In this document: piece after piece, positions 37,887 to 46,236 of the stretch
Numbering within the stretch: the first letter of the stretch is position 1
Layout of the letters: each line of letters opens with the position of its first letter
Source: CAVVNP01 sp963800235
Lineage (GTDB): Bacteria > Actinomycetota > Acidimicrobiia > Acidimicrobiales > Iamiaceae
Direction of reading: 5' to 3'
DNA: 64,000 nucleotides
Assembly (NCBI GenBank): GCA_963800235.1
Contig: CAWDAD010000004.1
Coordinates: forward strand, 289,938 to 353,937
The notes under the pieces: generated by a model
Told to the model about the DNA's origin: nothing
What the model saw: only the letters and a program-made list of their open reading frames with translations
Database searches by the model: none
Program-made: the position numbers and the translations under genes

Positions 37887-38006
37887 CTCAGAGGGCGAGC
37901 CGATAGGCGGGCCCGACCAATGAATACGGCGCCCGTTCGCCAGGCGCAGCCTGGCGAATCGAACCGTGAGCCACGTCGAGGTGGACCTATCGGCGCAGGC
38001 TCTCAG
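37887..38006. repeat. Dispersed element family B, copy 1 (about 120 nt, cruciform)
   Basis: Fills the gap between the convergent hisA and histidine-phosphatase genes and reaches the latter's stop codon. The ends are imperfect inverted repeats (CTCAGAGGGCGAG..CCGATAGG against CCTATCGG..GGCTCTCAG), and the centre is a hairpin TTCGCCAGGC-GCA-GCCTGGCGAA. The block GAACCGTGAGCCACGTCGAG at 37961-37980 is nearly identical to one in copy 2 at 46234-46344. No open frame was seen in it. It is too short for a transposase and may be a MITE-like or REP-like element. Confidence 0.75.
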
Positions 38007-38572
38007 CCGTTCCAGCGGGCCAGGGCGGGCACGCCCCGATCGTCGCCCAGCTCGCCGAGGGTCGAGGGGTCGAGCAGCAGGTGGACGCCCGCCTCGGGCG
38101 GCCAGCCCAGCCAGCGGGCCGCCAGCACCCGCAGCAGGTGACCGTGGGCGACCAGGGCGACGTCGCCGTGGCCGAGCGCCGGACGGACCCGGTCGAGCAC
38201 GGCGTCGGCCCGGGCGCCGACCTCGGCCGCCGTCTCACCTCCCGGGCAGGGATGGGTCCACACCGTCCACCCGGCCACCTGCTCGCGGATCTGCGGCGTG
38301 GTGAGGCCCTCGTAGTCGCCGTAGTCCCACTCCACCAGGTTCGGCTCGATCTCGGCCCGGTCGCCGAGGCCGGCCAGCTCGGCGGTGTCCCGGGCGCGGA
38401 TCCGGGGGCTCACCAGCACCAGGGCGAACCGGCGGCCGGCCAGCCGGGGTGCCAGCTCGCGGGCCTGGGCCCGCCCGTCCGGGGTGAGCGGCACGTCGGT
38501 GACGCCGGTGTGGCGGCCCGTGGCGCTCCACTCGGTCTGGCCGTGGCGGATGACGACGACGAGACCGGCCAC
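38003..38572 (-). CDS. Histidine phosphatase (phosphoglycerate mutase-like)
   Basis: 189 residues. VIRHGQTEWSATGRHTG at the N-terminus is the branch signature with the phospho-accepting His, and VAHGHLLRVLAARWLG holds the second His; EWDYGDYEGLT and PGGE are also typical. Probably a small-molecule phosphatase in the cytosol. One may speculate about histidinol-phosphate phosphatase, a step not otherwise covered in this window, because the gene lies between hisA and hisF, but sequence does not show this. GTG start with CACACT 6 nt upstream (38579-38584, minus strand). Confidence 0.83.
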   Translation of the reverse strand: MAGLVVVIRHGQTEWSATGRHTGVTDVPLTPDGRAQARELAPRLAGRRFALVLVSPRIRARDTAELAGLGDRAEIEPNLVEWDYGDYEGLTTPQIREQVAGWTVWTHPCPGGETAAEVGARADAVLDRVRPALGHGDVALVAHGHLLRVLAARWLGWPPEAGVHLLLDPSTLGELGDDRGVPALARWNG

Positions 38573-38578
38573 GGACCG

Positions 38579-38617
38579 AGTGTGCCAGAGGGGGCGGTCG
38601 CCGTCGGCCGGTACGGT
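38579..38617. promoter_or_regulatory. Divergent promoters of the histidine phosphatase gene and hisF
   Basis: CACACT on the minus strand (38579-38584) and TACGGT on the plus strand (38612-38617) each lie exactly 6 nt before their start codons (38572 and 38624). No ribosome-binding sites are visible. Confidence 0.5.
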
Positions 38618-38623
38618 CACCGG

Positions 38624-39391
38624 ATGCGCACCGCCCGGGTGATCCCCTGCCTCGACGTCGATGCCGGCCGGGTGGTGAAGGGCGTGAACTTCGTGGGGCT
38701 GCGCGACGCCGGCGACCCGGTCGAGCTGGCCGCCCGCTACGACGCCGAGGGCGCCGACGAGCTGGTCTTCCTCGACATCACCGCCAGCTCGGACGCCCGT
38801 CGCACCATGGTCGACGTGGCCCGCCGGACCGCCGAGGAGGTCTTCATCCCCTTCACCGTCGGCGGTGGCATCCGCTCGGTCGAGGACGCCCGGGAGCTGC
38901 TGCGGGCGGGGGCCGACAAGGTCGGGGTGAACACCGCGGCGGTGCAGCGGCCGGAGCTGATCGGCGAGATCGCCGAGGAGTTCGGAGCCCAGTGCGTGGT
39001 GGTGGCCATCGACGCCCGACGGCGCGACCCGGCGGACGGCGCCGGCTGGGAGGTCGTGGTCCACGGCGGGCGCACGCCCACGGGGCTGGAGGCCGTCGAG
39101 TGGGCCGGCCGGGCGGTCGAGCTGGGCGCCGGCGAGATCCTGCTCACCTCCATGGACCGCGACGGCACGCGCGACGGCTTCGACCTGGAGCTCACCGCCG
39201 CCGTGGCCGTGGCGGTCGACGTCCCGGTGATCGCCAGCGGCGGCGTCGGCACCCTCGAGCACCTGGCCGACGGCGTCACCGAGGGCGGTGCCGACGCGGT
39301 GCTGGCCGCCTCGATCTTCCACTTCGGCGAGCACACCGTCGCCGAGGCCAAGGCGGTGCTCGCCGCCCATGCCATCCCCGTCCGGACCTGA
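38624..39391 (+). CDS. hisF: Imidazole glycerol phosphate synthase cyclase subunit
   Basis: 255-residue TIM-barrel partner of HisH. ARVIPCLDVDAGRVVKGVNF carries the catalytic Asp near residue 11, FTVGGGIRS and IASGGVG are the phosphate loops, and LTSMDRDGT holds the second catalytic Asp. Intact, unlike hisH and hisA. It is separated from hisA by repeat B and the minus-strand phosphatase, and has its own -10 hexamer 6 nt before the ATG. Confidence 0.96.
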   Translation: MRTARVIPCLDVDAGRVVKGVNFVGLRDAGDPVELAARYDAEGADELVFLDITASSDARRTMVDVARRTAEEVFIPFTVGGGIRSVEDARELLRAGADKVGVNTAAVQRPELIGEIAEEFGAQCVVVAIDARRRDPADGAGWEVVVHGGRTPTGLEAVEWAGRAVELGAGEILLTSMDRDGTRDGFDLELTAAVAVAVDVPVIASGGVGTLEHLADGVTEGGADAVLAASIFHFGEHTVAEAKAVLAAHAIPVRT

Positions 39392-39429
39392 CCCGCCGGT
39401 CCGAGCTCGGTTCGGGCCGAGCCGGCGGG
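39392..39429 (+). terminator. Hairpin directly after hisF
   Basis: CCCGCCGG (39392-39399) pairs with CCGGCGGG (39422-39429); an inner CTCGG/CCGAG stem closes the apex. It starts at the base after the hisF stop. No T run follows, as is common in this GC-rich DNA. Confidence 0.55.
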
Positions 39430-39475
39430 CCGGTGCGATTCGCGGCCCGATCGGCAGGTCGGTACCGTCGGAGCG

Positions 39476-39667
39476 ATGAGCCCCGATCCTGTCCGCCACG
39501 GTGTCGGGTCGCCGATCAAGATGCTGAACGACCGGGTGCTGTTCAACCCCGAGGACCGCTACGAGGTCGAGGTCGGTGGCGACGACTACATCATCCTGCG
39601 CGAGCGCGACGTGCACGCGGTGGCGGCCGAGCGGCTCGAGGGAGGCAGCACGGGGCTCTACCTGTAG
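39476..39667 (+). CDS. Mini-GroES-like protein lacking the mobile loop
   Basis: 63 residues. SPIKMLNDRVLFNPED matches the first strand of the chaperonin 10 fold (IKPL.DR.L...), and YEVEVGGDDYIILRERDVHAVAA matches its last strands ([21 protein letters not shown] in mycobacterial GroES). The middle of GroES, including the mobile loop that binds GroEL and the roof hairpin, is absent. It is therefore unlikely to act as a normal co-chaperonin; the role is unknown. TACCGT lies 7 nt before the ATG. It sits between hisF and hisI. Confidence 0.65.
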   Translation: MSPDPVRHGVGSPIKMLNDRVLFNPEDRYEVEVGGDDYIILRERDVHAVAAERLEGGSTGLYL

Positions 39668-39685
39668 CCCCCTAGCATCGGTCCC

Positions 39686-40042
39686 ATGCCCACCGTCACG
39701 CCGATCCCGGTCCGCCAGGAGGACCTCGACCAGGTCACCTACAACGACGACGGGCTGGTGGCGGCCATCGTGCAGGAAGAGGGCACCGGCCAGGTGCTGA
39801 TGATGGCGTGGATGAACGCCGCCACCCTCCGCCAGTCGCTGGAGGAGGGCCGCACCGTGTTCTGGAGCCGCTCCCGCCAGGAGGTCTGGCGCAAGGGCGA
39901 CACCTCCGGCGACCGCCAGTTCATCCGCAGCGCCAGCTACGACTGCGACGGCGACACGTTGCTCTTCGTCGTCGAGCAGGAGGGGCGGGGGGCCTGCCAC
40001 ACCGGCGAGCGCTCCTGCTTCTTCCGCGCCTTCGGCGCCTGA
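39686..40042 (+). CDS. hisI: Phosphoribosyl-AMP cyclohydrolase
   Basis: 118-residue single-function HisI, third step of histidine synthesis. MMAWMNAATLRQSLEEGRTVFWSRSR, RKGDTSG and the Zn/Mg-binding YDCDGDTLLF and ACHTGERSCFF are complete. No hisE domain is fused, and hisE and hisG are not in the window. TAGCAT is 7 nt before the ATG. trpE starts 5 nt after the stop, so his and trp genes are linked here. Confidence 0.95.
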   Translation: MPTVTPIPVRQEDLDQVTYNDDGLVAAIVQEEGTGQVLMMAWMNAATLRQSLEEGRTVFWSRSRQEVWRKGDTSGDRQFIRSASYDCDGDTLLFVVEQEGRGACHTGERSCFFRAFGA

Positions 40043-40046
40043 GCCG

Positions 40047-41594
40047 GTGGGCGTCGAGCCGGCGCGGGAGCACTTCCGCGAGCTGGCCCGCAACCACACC
40101 GTCGTGCCGGTCTGGCGCGAGCTGGTCGCCGACCTGGTCACGCCGGTGGCCGCCTTCGCCCGGCTGTGCCGTGACGGCGAGCCCGGGTTCCTGTTCGAGT
40201 CGGTCGAGCACGGCGACCGCTGGGGCCGCTGGTCGTTCGTCGGTCGCCGACCCGCCGCCACCCTGGTGTCGACCGCCAGCGGCCGGGTCGAGGTCCACGG
40301 GGGGCCGATCCACGCCGACATCCCGCTCGACCGGGGGATCCTGGCGGCGGTCGAGTCGCTGCTCGCCACCTACCGGTCGCCGGCGCTCGACGACCTGCCC
40401 CCGCTGCACGGCGGCCTGGTCGGCTACCTCGGCTACGACGTGGTGCGCGAGGTCGAGCGGCTGCCCGACGTGCCCGACGACGACCAGGAGCTGCCGGAGG
40501 CGGTACTGGCGGTGGTGGGCGAGCTGGCCGCCTTCGACCACTGGCGCCAGCGGGTCACGCTGGTGGTGAACGCCCTGGTCGAGCCCGACGCCTCCGACGA
40601 CGACATCGACCGGGCCTACGACCGCTGCCTGGCCCGCCTCGACCAGCTCGCCCGCGACGGGGCCACGCCGCTCGACGAGCCGCTGGTCGACCCGCCCGAT
40701 CCCGACGACCCGCTGCCCGAGTTCACCTCGACGGTCGGGTCCAGCGCCTACGAGCTGGCGGTGGAGACCGCCCGCGAGCACATCTTCGCCGGCGACATCT
40801 TCCAGGTGGTCCTGTCGCAGCGCTTCGACCTCGACCTCGACGCCGAGCCCTTCGACGTGTACCGGGTCCTCCGCCAGATCAACCCGAGCCCCTACATGTA
40901 CCTGGTGCGCACCGCGGAGGTCACCCTGGTGGGGTCCTCGCCCGAGCCGATGGTGCAGCTGCTCGACGGGCGGGTCATCTCCCGTCCCATCGCCGGCACC
41001 CGGCGCCGCGGCCGCACCGAGGAGGACGACCGTCGGCTGGCGGGCGAGCTCTCCGAGCACCCGAAGGAGCTCGCCGAGCACGTGATGCTCGTCGACCTGG
41101 CCCGCAACGACGTCGGGCGGGTCGTCACCTTCGGCACCGAGCAGGTCGACGAGATGATGACCCTCGAGCGCTACAGCCACGTCATGCACCTCACCTCGCA
41201 GGTCTCGGGCGACCTGGCGCCGGGCCGCACCCCGATCGACGTGCTTCGCGCCACCCTGCCCGCCGGCACCGTGTCGGGGGCGCCCAAGGTGCGGGCCATG
41301 GAGATCATCGACGACCTCGAGCCCCGCAAGCGGGGGCCCTACGCCGGGGTGGTCGGCTACCTGGACTTCAGCGGCAACGTCGACACCGCCATCGCCATCC
41401 GCACCATGGTCTGCCTGCCCGACGGCCGGGCCAGCGTCCAGGCCGGCGCCGGGGTGGTGGCCGACTCGGTGGCCTCGCAGGAGGACCTCGAGTGCCACAA
41501 CAAGGCCCGGGCCCTGCTCTCGGCCGTCCCCGCCGCCCGCCGGATGACCGCCGAGCGACGCACCCACCGCCTCGACGCCGGCGAGCCGGCGTAG
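40047..41594 (+). CDS. trpE: Anthranilate synthase component I
   Basis: 515-residue chorismate-utilising enzyme, first step of tryptophan synthesis. The N-terminal LFESVEHGDRWGRWSFVG is the Trp-feedback region (LLES in relatives). The catalytic C-terminal domain shows FAGDIFQVVLSQRF, GSSPEPMV, PIAGTRRRG, LARNDVGRV, SHVMHLTSQVSG and PAGTVSGAPKVRAMEII. trpG and trpD are not in the window. GTG start just after hisI. Its last codons and stop are tandemly duplicated (41584-41617). Confidence 0.95.
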   Translation: MGVEPAREHFRELARNHTVVPVWRELVADLVTPVAAFARLCRDGEPGFLFESVEHGDRWGRWSFVGRRPAATLVSTASGRVEVHGGPIHADIPLDRGILAAVESLLATYRSPALDDLPPLHGGLVGYLGYDVVREVERLPDVPDDDQELPEAVLAVVGELAAFDHWRQRVTLVVNALVEPDASDDDIDRAYDRCLARLDQLARDGATPLDEPLVDPPDPDDPLPEFTSTVGSSAYELAVETAREHIFAGDIFQVVLSQRFDLDLDAEPFDVYRVLRQINPSPYMYLVRTAEVTLVGSSPEPMVQLLDGRVISRPIAGTRRRGRTEEDDRRLAGELSEHPKELAEHVMLVDLARNDVGRVVTFGTEQVDEMMTLERYSHVMHLTSQVSGDLAPGRTPIDVLRATLPAGTVSGAPKVRAMEIIDDLEPRKRGPYAGVVGYLDFSGNVDTAIAIRTMVCLPDGRASVQAGAGVVADSVASQEDLECHNKARALLSAVPAARRMTAERRTHRLDAGEPA

Positions 41595-41617
41595 CCGGGC
41601 AGCCGGCGTAGCCGGGC
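41584..41617. repeat. Perfect 17-bp tandem duplication across the trpE stop
   Basis: AGCCGGCGTAGCCGGGC occurs twice in a row and includes the TAG stop codon, so a second in-frame-looking stop copy lies 17 nt downstream. The same kind of duplication occurs at 29602-29643. Confidence 0.85.
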
Positions 41618-41628
41618 CGGCCGGCCGA

Positions 41629-42438
41629 TCAGCGCTGGTCGAGGCGGAAGCCGTCGCCGTCGGCCGAGACCCGGCCGCCACCCGGCCCCCCGAGCAGCGT
41701 CGTGACGAGCAACCCGTGGCGGTCGGCCAGCTCGCCGAGCAGCGCCCGACGGGTCGCGGTGGCGGTGGACGGGTCCTCGTCGCTCGCCACCGTCGGGTCG
41801 GCGACCTGCAGCGGGCTGAGGACCAGGTGGCCGGGCACCACGCAGAGGTCGCCGTCGGACTCGATCCGCACCGCCAGGTGGCCGCGCCCGTGTCCGGGGG
41901 CGTCGACGAGGTGGACGTGGTCGCTGACCCGGCCCGGCCGGGCGGCGGCGAGCACCCCGGCCGCCTGCAGCACGGCCAGCCCGTCGGGCGAGCTCGGCGT
42001 CCGGCCGGCGGCCAGCTCGTCGAGCTCGAAGCTCGGCCAGAAGTAGTGAGCGGCCGGGAAGGTGGGGCGCCAGCCGTCGTCGGGCCCGCCGCCGGGACGG
42101 GTGTTCCAGCCGTCGCCGTCCCAGTGGGTGTCGATGATGGTGTCGACCTGGTCGGCGGGGAGACCGGCGTCGGACAGGGCGCCGAGCAGCCGGTCGAGCC
42201 GCGCCTCGACGGCGGCGGTGGTCTCCGACCGGGGGTGGTCGTTCGCCAGCCACGGGTCGACCACGATGCGGCGGTCGCCGTCGGCGATCCCCACCGCGCT
42301 GAAGGCGATGCCGACCTCGCCGGCCTCGGTGGCGAGCGCCGGGACGGCCCACGCGGGGACCGGCCGGTCCGACGGGAGCACGAAGTCGTCGTCCTCGACG
42401 CGCACGACCTCGACCTCGCCCACGTGCCAGCGGTGCAC
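41629..42438 (-). CDS. Metallo-beta-lactamase-fold protein with degenerate metal site
   Basis: 269 residues. The order of motifs follows the MBL hydrolases related to lactonases and methyl parathion hydrolase: IDTHWDGDGWNTRP at about 102-115, APGHGRGHLAV, and a later GHLVLSP. In active relatives the first motif is H-x-H-x-D-H; here it is His105, Asp107, Asp109, Gly110, so two of the four ligands are replaced while the later His residues remain. It may bind one metal, use another chemistry, or be inactive. GTG start with TACCGT 7 nt upstream (42446-42451, minus strand). Confidence 0.75.
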   Translation of the reverse strand: MHRWHVGEVEVVRVEDDDFVLPSDRPVPAWAVPALATEAGEVGIAFSAVGIADGDRRIVVDPWLANDHPRSETTAAVEARLDRLLGALSDAGLPADQVDTIIDTHWDGDGWNTRPGGGPDDGWRPTFPAAHYFWPSFELDELAAGRTPSSPDGLAVLQAAGVLAAARPGRVSDHVHLVDAPGHGRGHLAVRIESDGDLCVVPGHLVLSPLQVADPTVASDEDPSTATATRRALLGELADRHGLLVTTLLGGPGGGRVSADGDGFRLDQR

Positions 42439-42445
42439 GACGACG

Positions 42446-42464
42446 ACGGTACTGCCACCACACT
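42446..42464. promoter_or_regulatory. Divergent promoters of the MBL gene and ygfZ
   Basis: TACCGT on the minus strand (42446-42451) and CACACT on the plus strand (42459-42464) lie 7 and 6 nt before the start codons at 42438 and 42471. The hexamers are 7 nt apart. Confidence 0.5.
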
Positions 42465-42470
42465 GGGGAC

Positions 42471-43397
42471 ATGGCTCCGATCCCGACCGTCCTCGACGAC
42501 CTCGTCGCCGCCCCGCTCGACCGCGACGTGGTGCTCGCCTCGGGCCCCGACACCACCGCCTTCCTGCAGGGGCAGCTCAGCCAGGACGTCGCCGCGCTCG
42601 AGGAGGGCGTGTCGGCCTGGACCTTCCTGCTGCAGCCGGCGGGCAAGGTCGACGCCTGGCTCCGGGTGACCCGGCTGGCCGAGGACCGGGTGCTGCTCGA
42701 CGTCGAGGGCGGCTTCGGCCCGGCGGTGGTGGCCCGGCTCGAGCGGTTCAAGCTGCGCACCGAGGTCGGCCTCGAGCCGCTGGCCTGGACGGCGCTGGCG
42801 TTGCGGGGGCCCGGGGCCGAGTCGGTGCCGGCGGCCACCGCCCACGCCGGCGGGGAGCAGGTCGTGGCGGCCCGGGCCGGCTGGCCGGGGATCGAGGGCG
42901 TCGACCTGCTCGGGCCCGACGGCGAGGTCGAGGCGCCCACCACCGCCCGGCTGGTGGACGCCGCCGAGCTGGAGGCGATCCGCATCTCCCTCGGGGTGCC
43001 CCGCATGGGCGCCGAGCTGACCGAGGCGACCATCCCCGCCGAGGTCGGCCAGTGGGTCGTCGACGAGTCGGTGAGCTTCACCAAGGGCTGCTTCACCGGT
43101 CAGGAGCTGGTCGCCCGGATCGACAGCCGCGGCGGCAACGTGCCGAGGCGGGTGCTGGGGGTGGTGATCCGTCCTGAGGCTGCCGACGACGGCCGCCGCG
43201 ACGGCGACGGGCGAGGCGCCCCGACGGTTCCGGTCGGCGCCGCGGTGCTGGTCGACGGCGACGACGTGGGCCGGGTCACCAGCGTGGCGCCGGGCGTGGC
43301 GCTGGCCTCGGTCACCCGGAAGGTCGACCCGCCGGTCGCCGCCACCCTGTCCTGGGACGGCGGCCAGGTGGAGGCCGAGGTGCGGGCCGTGCCCTGA
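42471..43397 (+). CDS. ygfZ: YgfZ/GcvT-family folate-binding protein
   Basis: 308 residues. The C-terminal signature SFTKGCFTGQELVARIDSRG is the YgfZ motif K-G-C-[YF]-x-G-Q-E with its conserved Cys. YgfZ (human IBA57) helps mature or repair certain 4Fe-4S proteins in a tetrahydrofolate-dependent way; MiaB and RlmN-type radical SAM enzymes depend on it in other bacteria. Several Fe-S enzymes are encoded in this window (IspG, RlmN, Nth and the final radical SAM protein). ATG start, leaderless pattern. Confidence 0.9.
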   Translation: MAPIPTVLDDLVAAPLDRDVVLASGPDTTAFLQGQLSQDVAALEEGVSAWTFLLQPAGKVDAWLRVTRLAEDRVLLDVEGGFGPAVVARLERFKLRTEVGLEPLAWTALALRGPGAESVPAATAHAGGEQVVAARAGWPGIEGVDLLGPDGEVEAPTTARLVDAAELEAIRISLGVPRMGAELTEATIPAEVGQWVVDESVSFTKGCFTGQELVARIDSRGGNVPRRVLGVVIRPEAADDGRRDGDGRGAPTVPVGAAVLVDGDDVGRVTSVAPGVALASVTRKVDPPVAATLSWDGGQVEAEVRAVP

Positions 43398-43405
43398 GTT
43401 GCCGG

Positions 43406-43426
43406 GCGCCGCCGGTTGGGCGGCGC
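43406..43426. terminator. GC hairpin between convergent ygfZ and the kinase gene
   Basis: GCGCCGCC (43406-43413) and GGCGGCGC (43419-43426) around a five-base loop, just after the ygfZ stop. The remaining 70 nt up to the kinase stop show nothing else clear. Confidence 0.5.
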
Positions 43427-43499
43427 TGGCTTCGCCATGATGGGTTCCATCGGGCGGGCTGCTCCGGCTGGCGCCTGCGCAGCGTTGCTGTGGGCGCCG

Positions 43500-44873
43500 C
43501 TACCGGGCACGGGGGAAGCGCACGACCAGCCGGGCCCCGCGGGTGCCGGGCTCCGGCGGCTCGGCCGCCACCTCGCCGCCCATCGCACCGACCAGCTCGC
43601 GGACGATGGCCAGGCCGAGCCCCGAGCCGGACTCCTCGCCGGCGGGCTGGTGCTGCGCCACGTAGAGCCGCTCGAACACGTGGGGCTGGTCGATCGGGGC
43701 GATGCCCGGTCCGTCGTCGGCGACCCGGACCGAGACGGTCGTCGCCTCGGCGGTGGTGCTGACCCGCACGGTCGTGGCCGCGTAGCGGATGGCGTTCTCG
43801 ACCAGGTTGGCCACCACCTGGCCCAACCGGTCCGGATCGACCTCGGCCTCCGCGCCGGCAGGATCGGCGTCGACCACCAGCTGCAGGCCGTGCTCCTCCA
43901 TGGGGGGCCGGAAGCCCTCGGCGGCGCCGGCCACCACCTGGGTGACGGCCAGGCGGGACCGCTCGAGGGTGAACTGGCGCGACTCCACCGTCGCCAGCTC
44001 GAGCAGGTCGCGCACCAGTCGCTCGAGGCGCCGGGCCTGGCTCAGGATCACCGACCCGGCCCGCTCGTGGTCGACCGCGGTGCCGTCGGTGAGCGCCTCG
44101 GCGTACCCGCGGATCGAGGTCAGCGGCGTGCGCAGGTCGTGGGAGACCGACAGCAGGAACTGGCGCTCGAGCCCGCGCGAGCGCTCCATGGTCGCCGCCA
44201 TGGCGTTGATCGACCGCGACAGCTCGGCCAGCTCGTCGTCGGCGCCGGGCGGCGGGTCGGGCACCCGGGCCGTCAGGTCGCCGGCGGCCAGCCGCCGGGT
44301 GGCGTCGTCGGCCAGGCGCAGCGGTCGCGTGAGCGACCGGCTCACCCACCACGCCACCGCCGCGCCGAGCAGCAGCACGATCCCCGAGGCCAGCAGGAAC
44401 CAGCCGCCGCCGCGCGGTCGGCTGTCGACGGTGCGGGTCAGCACGATGGCCGGGGTGGCGGCGGCGGTGGTGGTCGCGGTGCGGGGGCGGGGGGCGATGG
44501 CGAACACCGTGCTGCCGTGGACCCCGCTGATGGTGGCCCCGCCCTGCAGCGCGCCGACGTCGACGTCGGACCGGGCCACGCCGTCGGGCAGCTGGGTGTC
44601 GGTCACCAGCCGGCCGTCGGCGGTGACGGTCAGGAAGGCGATGCCCTGCAGCCGCAGCTTCTTCAGCAGCCGGGCGCGGTTGGACCGGGCCAGGGGTCGG
44701 GTCGAGCGGACGAACGCCGGGATCAGCTCGGAGAGCCCCTCGGCCTGGCTGCGGAGGCCGGCTTCGGTGTCCGACCGGGCCGTGACGCGGGTGAGGGCGA
44801 GGGTGCCGAGGCCGACCAGCACCAGGGCCAAGGCGAGGGTGCCGAGGATGGCGATGGTGATGCGACGGCGCAC
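43500..44873 (-). CDS. Two-component sensor histidine kinase
   Basis: 457 residues. One membrane helix at about 8-28, an extracytoplasmic sensor of about 125 residues, a second helix at about 159-176, a HAMP domain (about 177-230), then the H box FLLSVSHDLRTPLTS with His245, and the ATPase with NLVENAIRY, VADDGPGIA and GSGLGLAIV. The stimulus is unknown. The GTG start lies 4 nt after the response-regulator stop, so the pair is co-translated in the order regulator then kinase, as in many actinobacterial MtrA- or TcrA-like pairs. Confidence 0.93.
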   Translation of the reverse strand: MRRRITIAILGTLALALVLVGLGTLALTRVTARSDTEAGLRSQAEGLSELIPAFVRSTRPLARSNRARLLKKLRLQGIAFLTVTADGRLVTDTQLPDGVARSDVDVGALQGGATISGVHGSTVFAIAPRPRTATTTAAATPAIVLTRTVDSRPRGGGWFLLASGIVLLLGAAVAWWVSRSLTRPLRLADDATRRLAAGDLTARVPDPPPGADDELAELSRSINAMAATMERSRGLERQFLLSVSHDLRTPLTSIRGYAEALTDGTAVDHERAGSVILSQARRLERLVRDLLELATVESRQFTLERSRLAVTQVVAGAAEGFRPPMEEHGLQLVVDADPAGAEAEVDPDRLGQVVANLVENAIRYAATTVRVSTTAEATTVSVRVADDGPGIAPIDQPHVFERLYVAQHQPAGEESGSGLGLAIVRELVGAMGGEVAAEPPEPGTRGARLVVRFPRAR

Positions 44874-44877
44874 GGCG

Positions 44878-45567
44878 TCACCTCATCCGGTAGCCGACGC
44901 CCCAGACGGTGGCGAGCGGCAGGGCGTCGCCCAGCTTCTTGCGGAGCTGGCGGACGTGGACGTCGACGGTGCGCTCGTCCCCGACCCACTCGGGTCCCCA
45001 GACGCTGTCGAGCAGCTGCCGTCGGGAGAGGGCGACGCCCTGGTTCTCGACCAGGTGGCGCAGCAGCTCGAACTCGCGGGTGGCGACCGCGACCGGGTGG
45101 CCGTCGACCCGGACCTCCCGCCGGGCGGTGTCGACCTCGAGCCCGTCGACGGCGAGGACGGCCGGGTTGGCCGCCGGGCGGGGTTCGCTGCGGCGCAGGA
45201 TGGCCTTCACCCGGGCGGCCAGCTCGCGCGGCGAGAACGGCTTGGTGACGTAGTCGTCGGCGCCGAGCTCGAAGCCGAGCACGCGGTCGATCTCGTCGTC
45301 CCGGGCGGTCAGCATGATGATGGGCACGTCGCCCTCGGACCGGAGCCGCCGGGTGACCTCGAGACCGTCGATCTCCCCGGGCAGGCCGAGGTCGAGGATG
45401 ACCGCCTTCGGCCGGCGGTCCCGGATGACCTCCAGGCCCCGCTCGCCCGTGGGCGCCTGGTACACCCGCAGGCCCGCCTGGCGCAGGTAGAGGTCGACCA
45501 GGTCGGCGATGTCGGGGTCGTCCTCGATGAGCACGACGGGGACCTCGGCGCCATCCATCGGCGCCAT
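44878..45567 (-). CDS. OmpR/PhoB-family response regulator
   Basis: 229 residues. The receiver domain has the acid pair EDD (about 15-17), the phospho-acceptor Asp59 in VILDLGLPG, LTARDD and the Lys in VTKPFSP. The C-terminal winged helix ends with TVDVHVRQLRKKLG and TVWGVGYRMR. Partner of the kinase encoded directly downstream. The ATG at 45567 is chosen; a second ATG three codons later (45558) is equally possible. No clear promoter hexamer was found here. Confidence 0.93.
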   Translation of the reverse strand: MAPMDGAEVPVVLIEDDPDIADLVDLYLRQAGLRVYQAPTGERGLEVIRDRRPKAVILDLGLPGEIDGLEVTRRLRSEGDVPIIMLTARDDEIDRVLGFELGADDYVTKPFSPRELAARVKAILRRSEPRPAANPAVLAVDGLEVDTARREVRVDGHPVAVATREFELLRHLVENQGVALSRRQLLDSVWGPEWVGDERTVDVHVRQLRKKLGDALPLATVWGVGYRMR

Positions 45568-45648
45568 CGTCCCACCCGGCGGTCGCCCCGGAGGCGCATG
45601 CGCCACGCCACGGGGTCCGGTCGCCGGCGGCTCGTAGCCTCGGCCCCG

Positions 45649-46236
45649 GTGAACCACTACGAGGTGCTCGGGGTCCCCATGGGGGCCGACGCCGTCGAGA
45701 TCCGACGGGCCTACCTCGCCCTGGCCCGCCGGCACCACCCCGACAAGCACTCGGCGTCGACCCCGGCCCGCCAGGCCGAGGCCCGCCGGCTGATGTCCGA
45801 GGCCAACGCCGCCTGGGCGGTGCTGGGCGACCCGGACCGGCGCCGCCGGTACGACCTCGACGTCCGGCGGGGCGATCCCCTCGACCGCACCAGCCCCGTC
45901 GGCCGCGACGGACGGGTGCGGGCCCCGGCCGGCGAGGCCCGCCGCGGCTGGTCACCCCGCGCCGACGACACCGGCTGGATGGACGACTTCGAGGCGTGGC
46001 GCGACGAGGTCGACGACCTGCCCCCCGACCCGCCGGCGCCGGGCGGGGCGCACGCCCCCTGGAAGCTGCTGCCGATCGGGGTGTTCGTGGCGTCGGTGGC
46101 GCTGGGGTGCTTCGCCCTGGTCGCCACCATCCGGACGCTGCTGGCCACGGCCTACGTGGGGGTGGCGCTGTCGGCGGTGCTGTTCTTCGCCGTGCCGCTG
46201 CTGGAGATGACCCGGCGCCGGCGCGACGGCGACTGA
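45649..46236 (+). CDS. J-domain (DnaJ-like) membrane protein
   Basis: 195 residues. An N-terminal J domain (VNHYEVLGVPMGADAVEIRRAY, HPD at about 30-32, then ANAAWAVLGDPDRRRRYD) is followed by a charged linker and two hydrophobic helices near the C-terminus (about 142-184). It lacks the zinc-finger and substrate domains of DnaJ, so it probably recruits a DnaK-type Hsp70 to the membrane. GTG start with TAGCCT 8 nt upstream. Its stop codon is the first part of repeat B copy 2. Confidence 0.85.
   Translation: MNHYEVLGVPMGADAVEIRRAYLALARRHHPDKHSASTPARQAEARRLMSEANAAWAVLGDPDRRRRYDLDVRRGDPLDRTSPVGRDGRVRAPAGEARRGWSPRADDTGWMDDFEAWRDEVDDLPPDPPAPGGAHAPWKLLPIGVFVASVALGCFALVATIRTLLATAYVGVALSAVLFFAVPLLEMTRRRRDGD

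Noticed and set aside
43398..43499. Third copy of repeat family B
   Set aside because: It has a GC hairpin and similar composition, but the conserved block GAACCG.GAGCC.CGTCGAG is absent.
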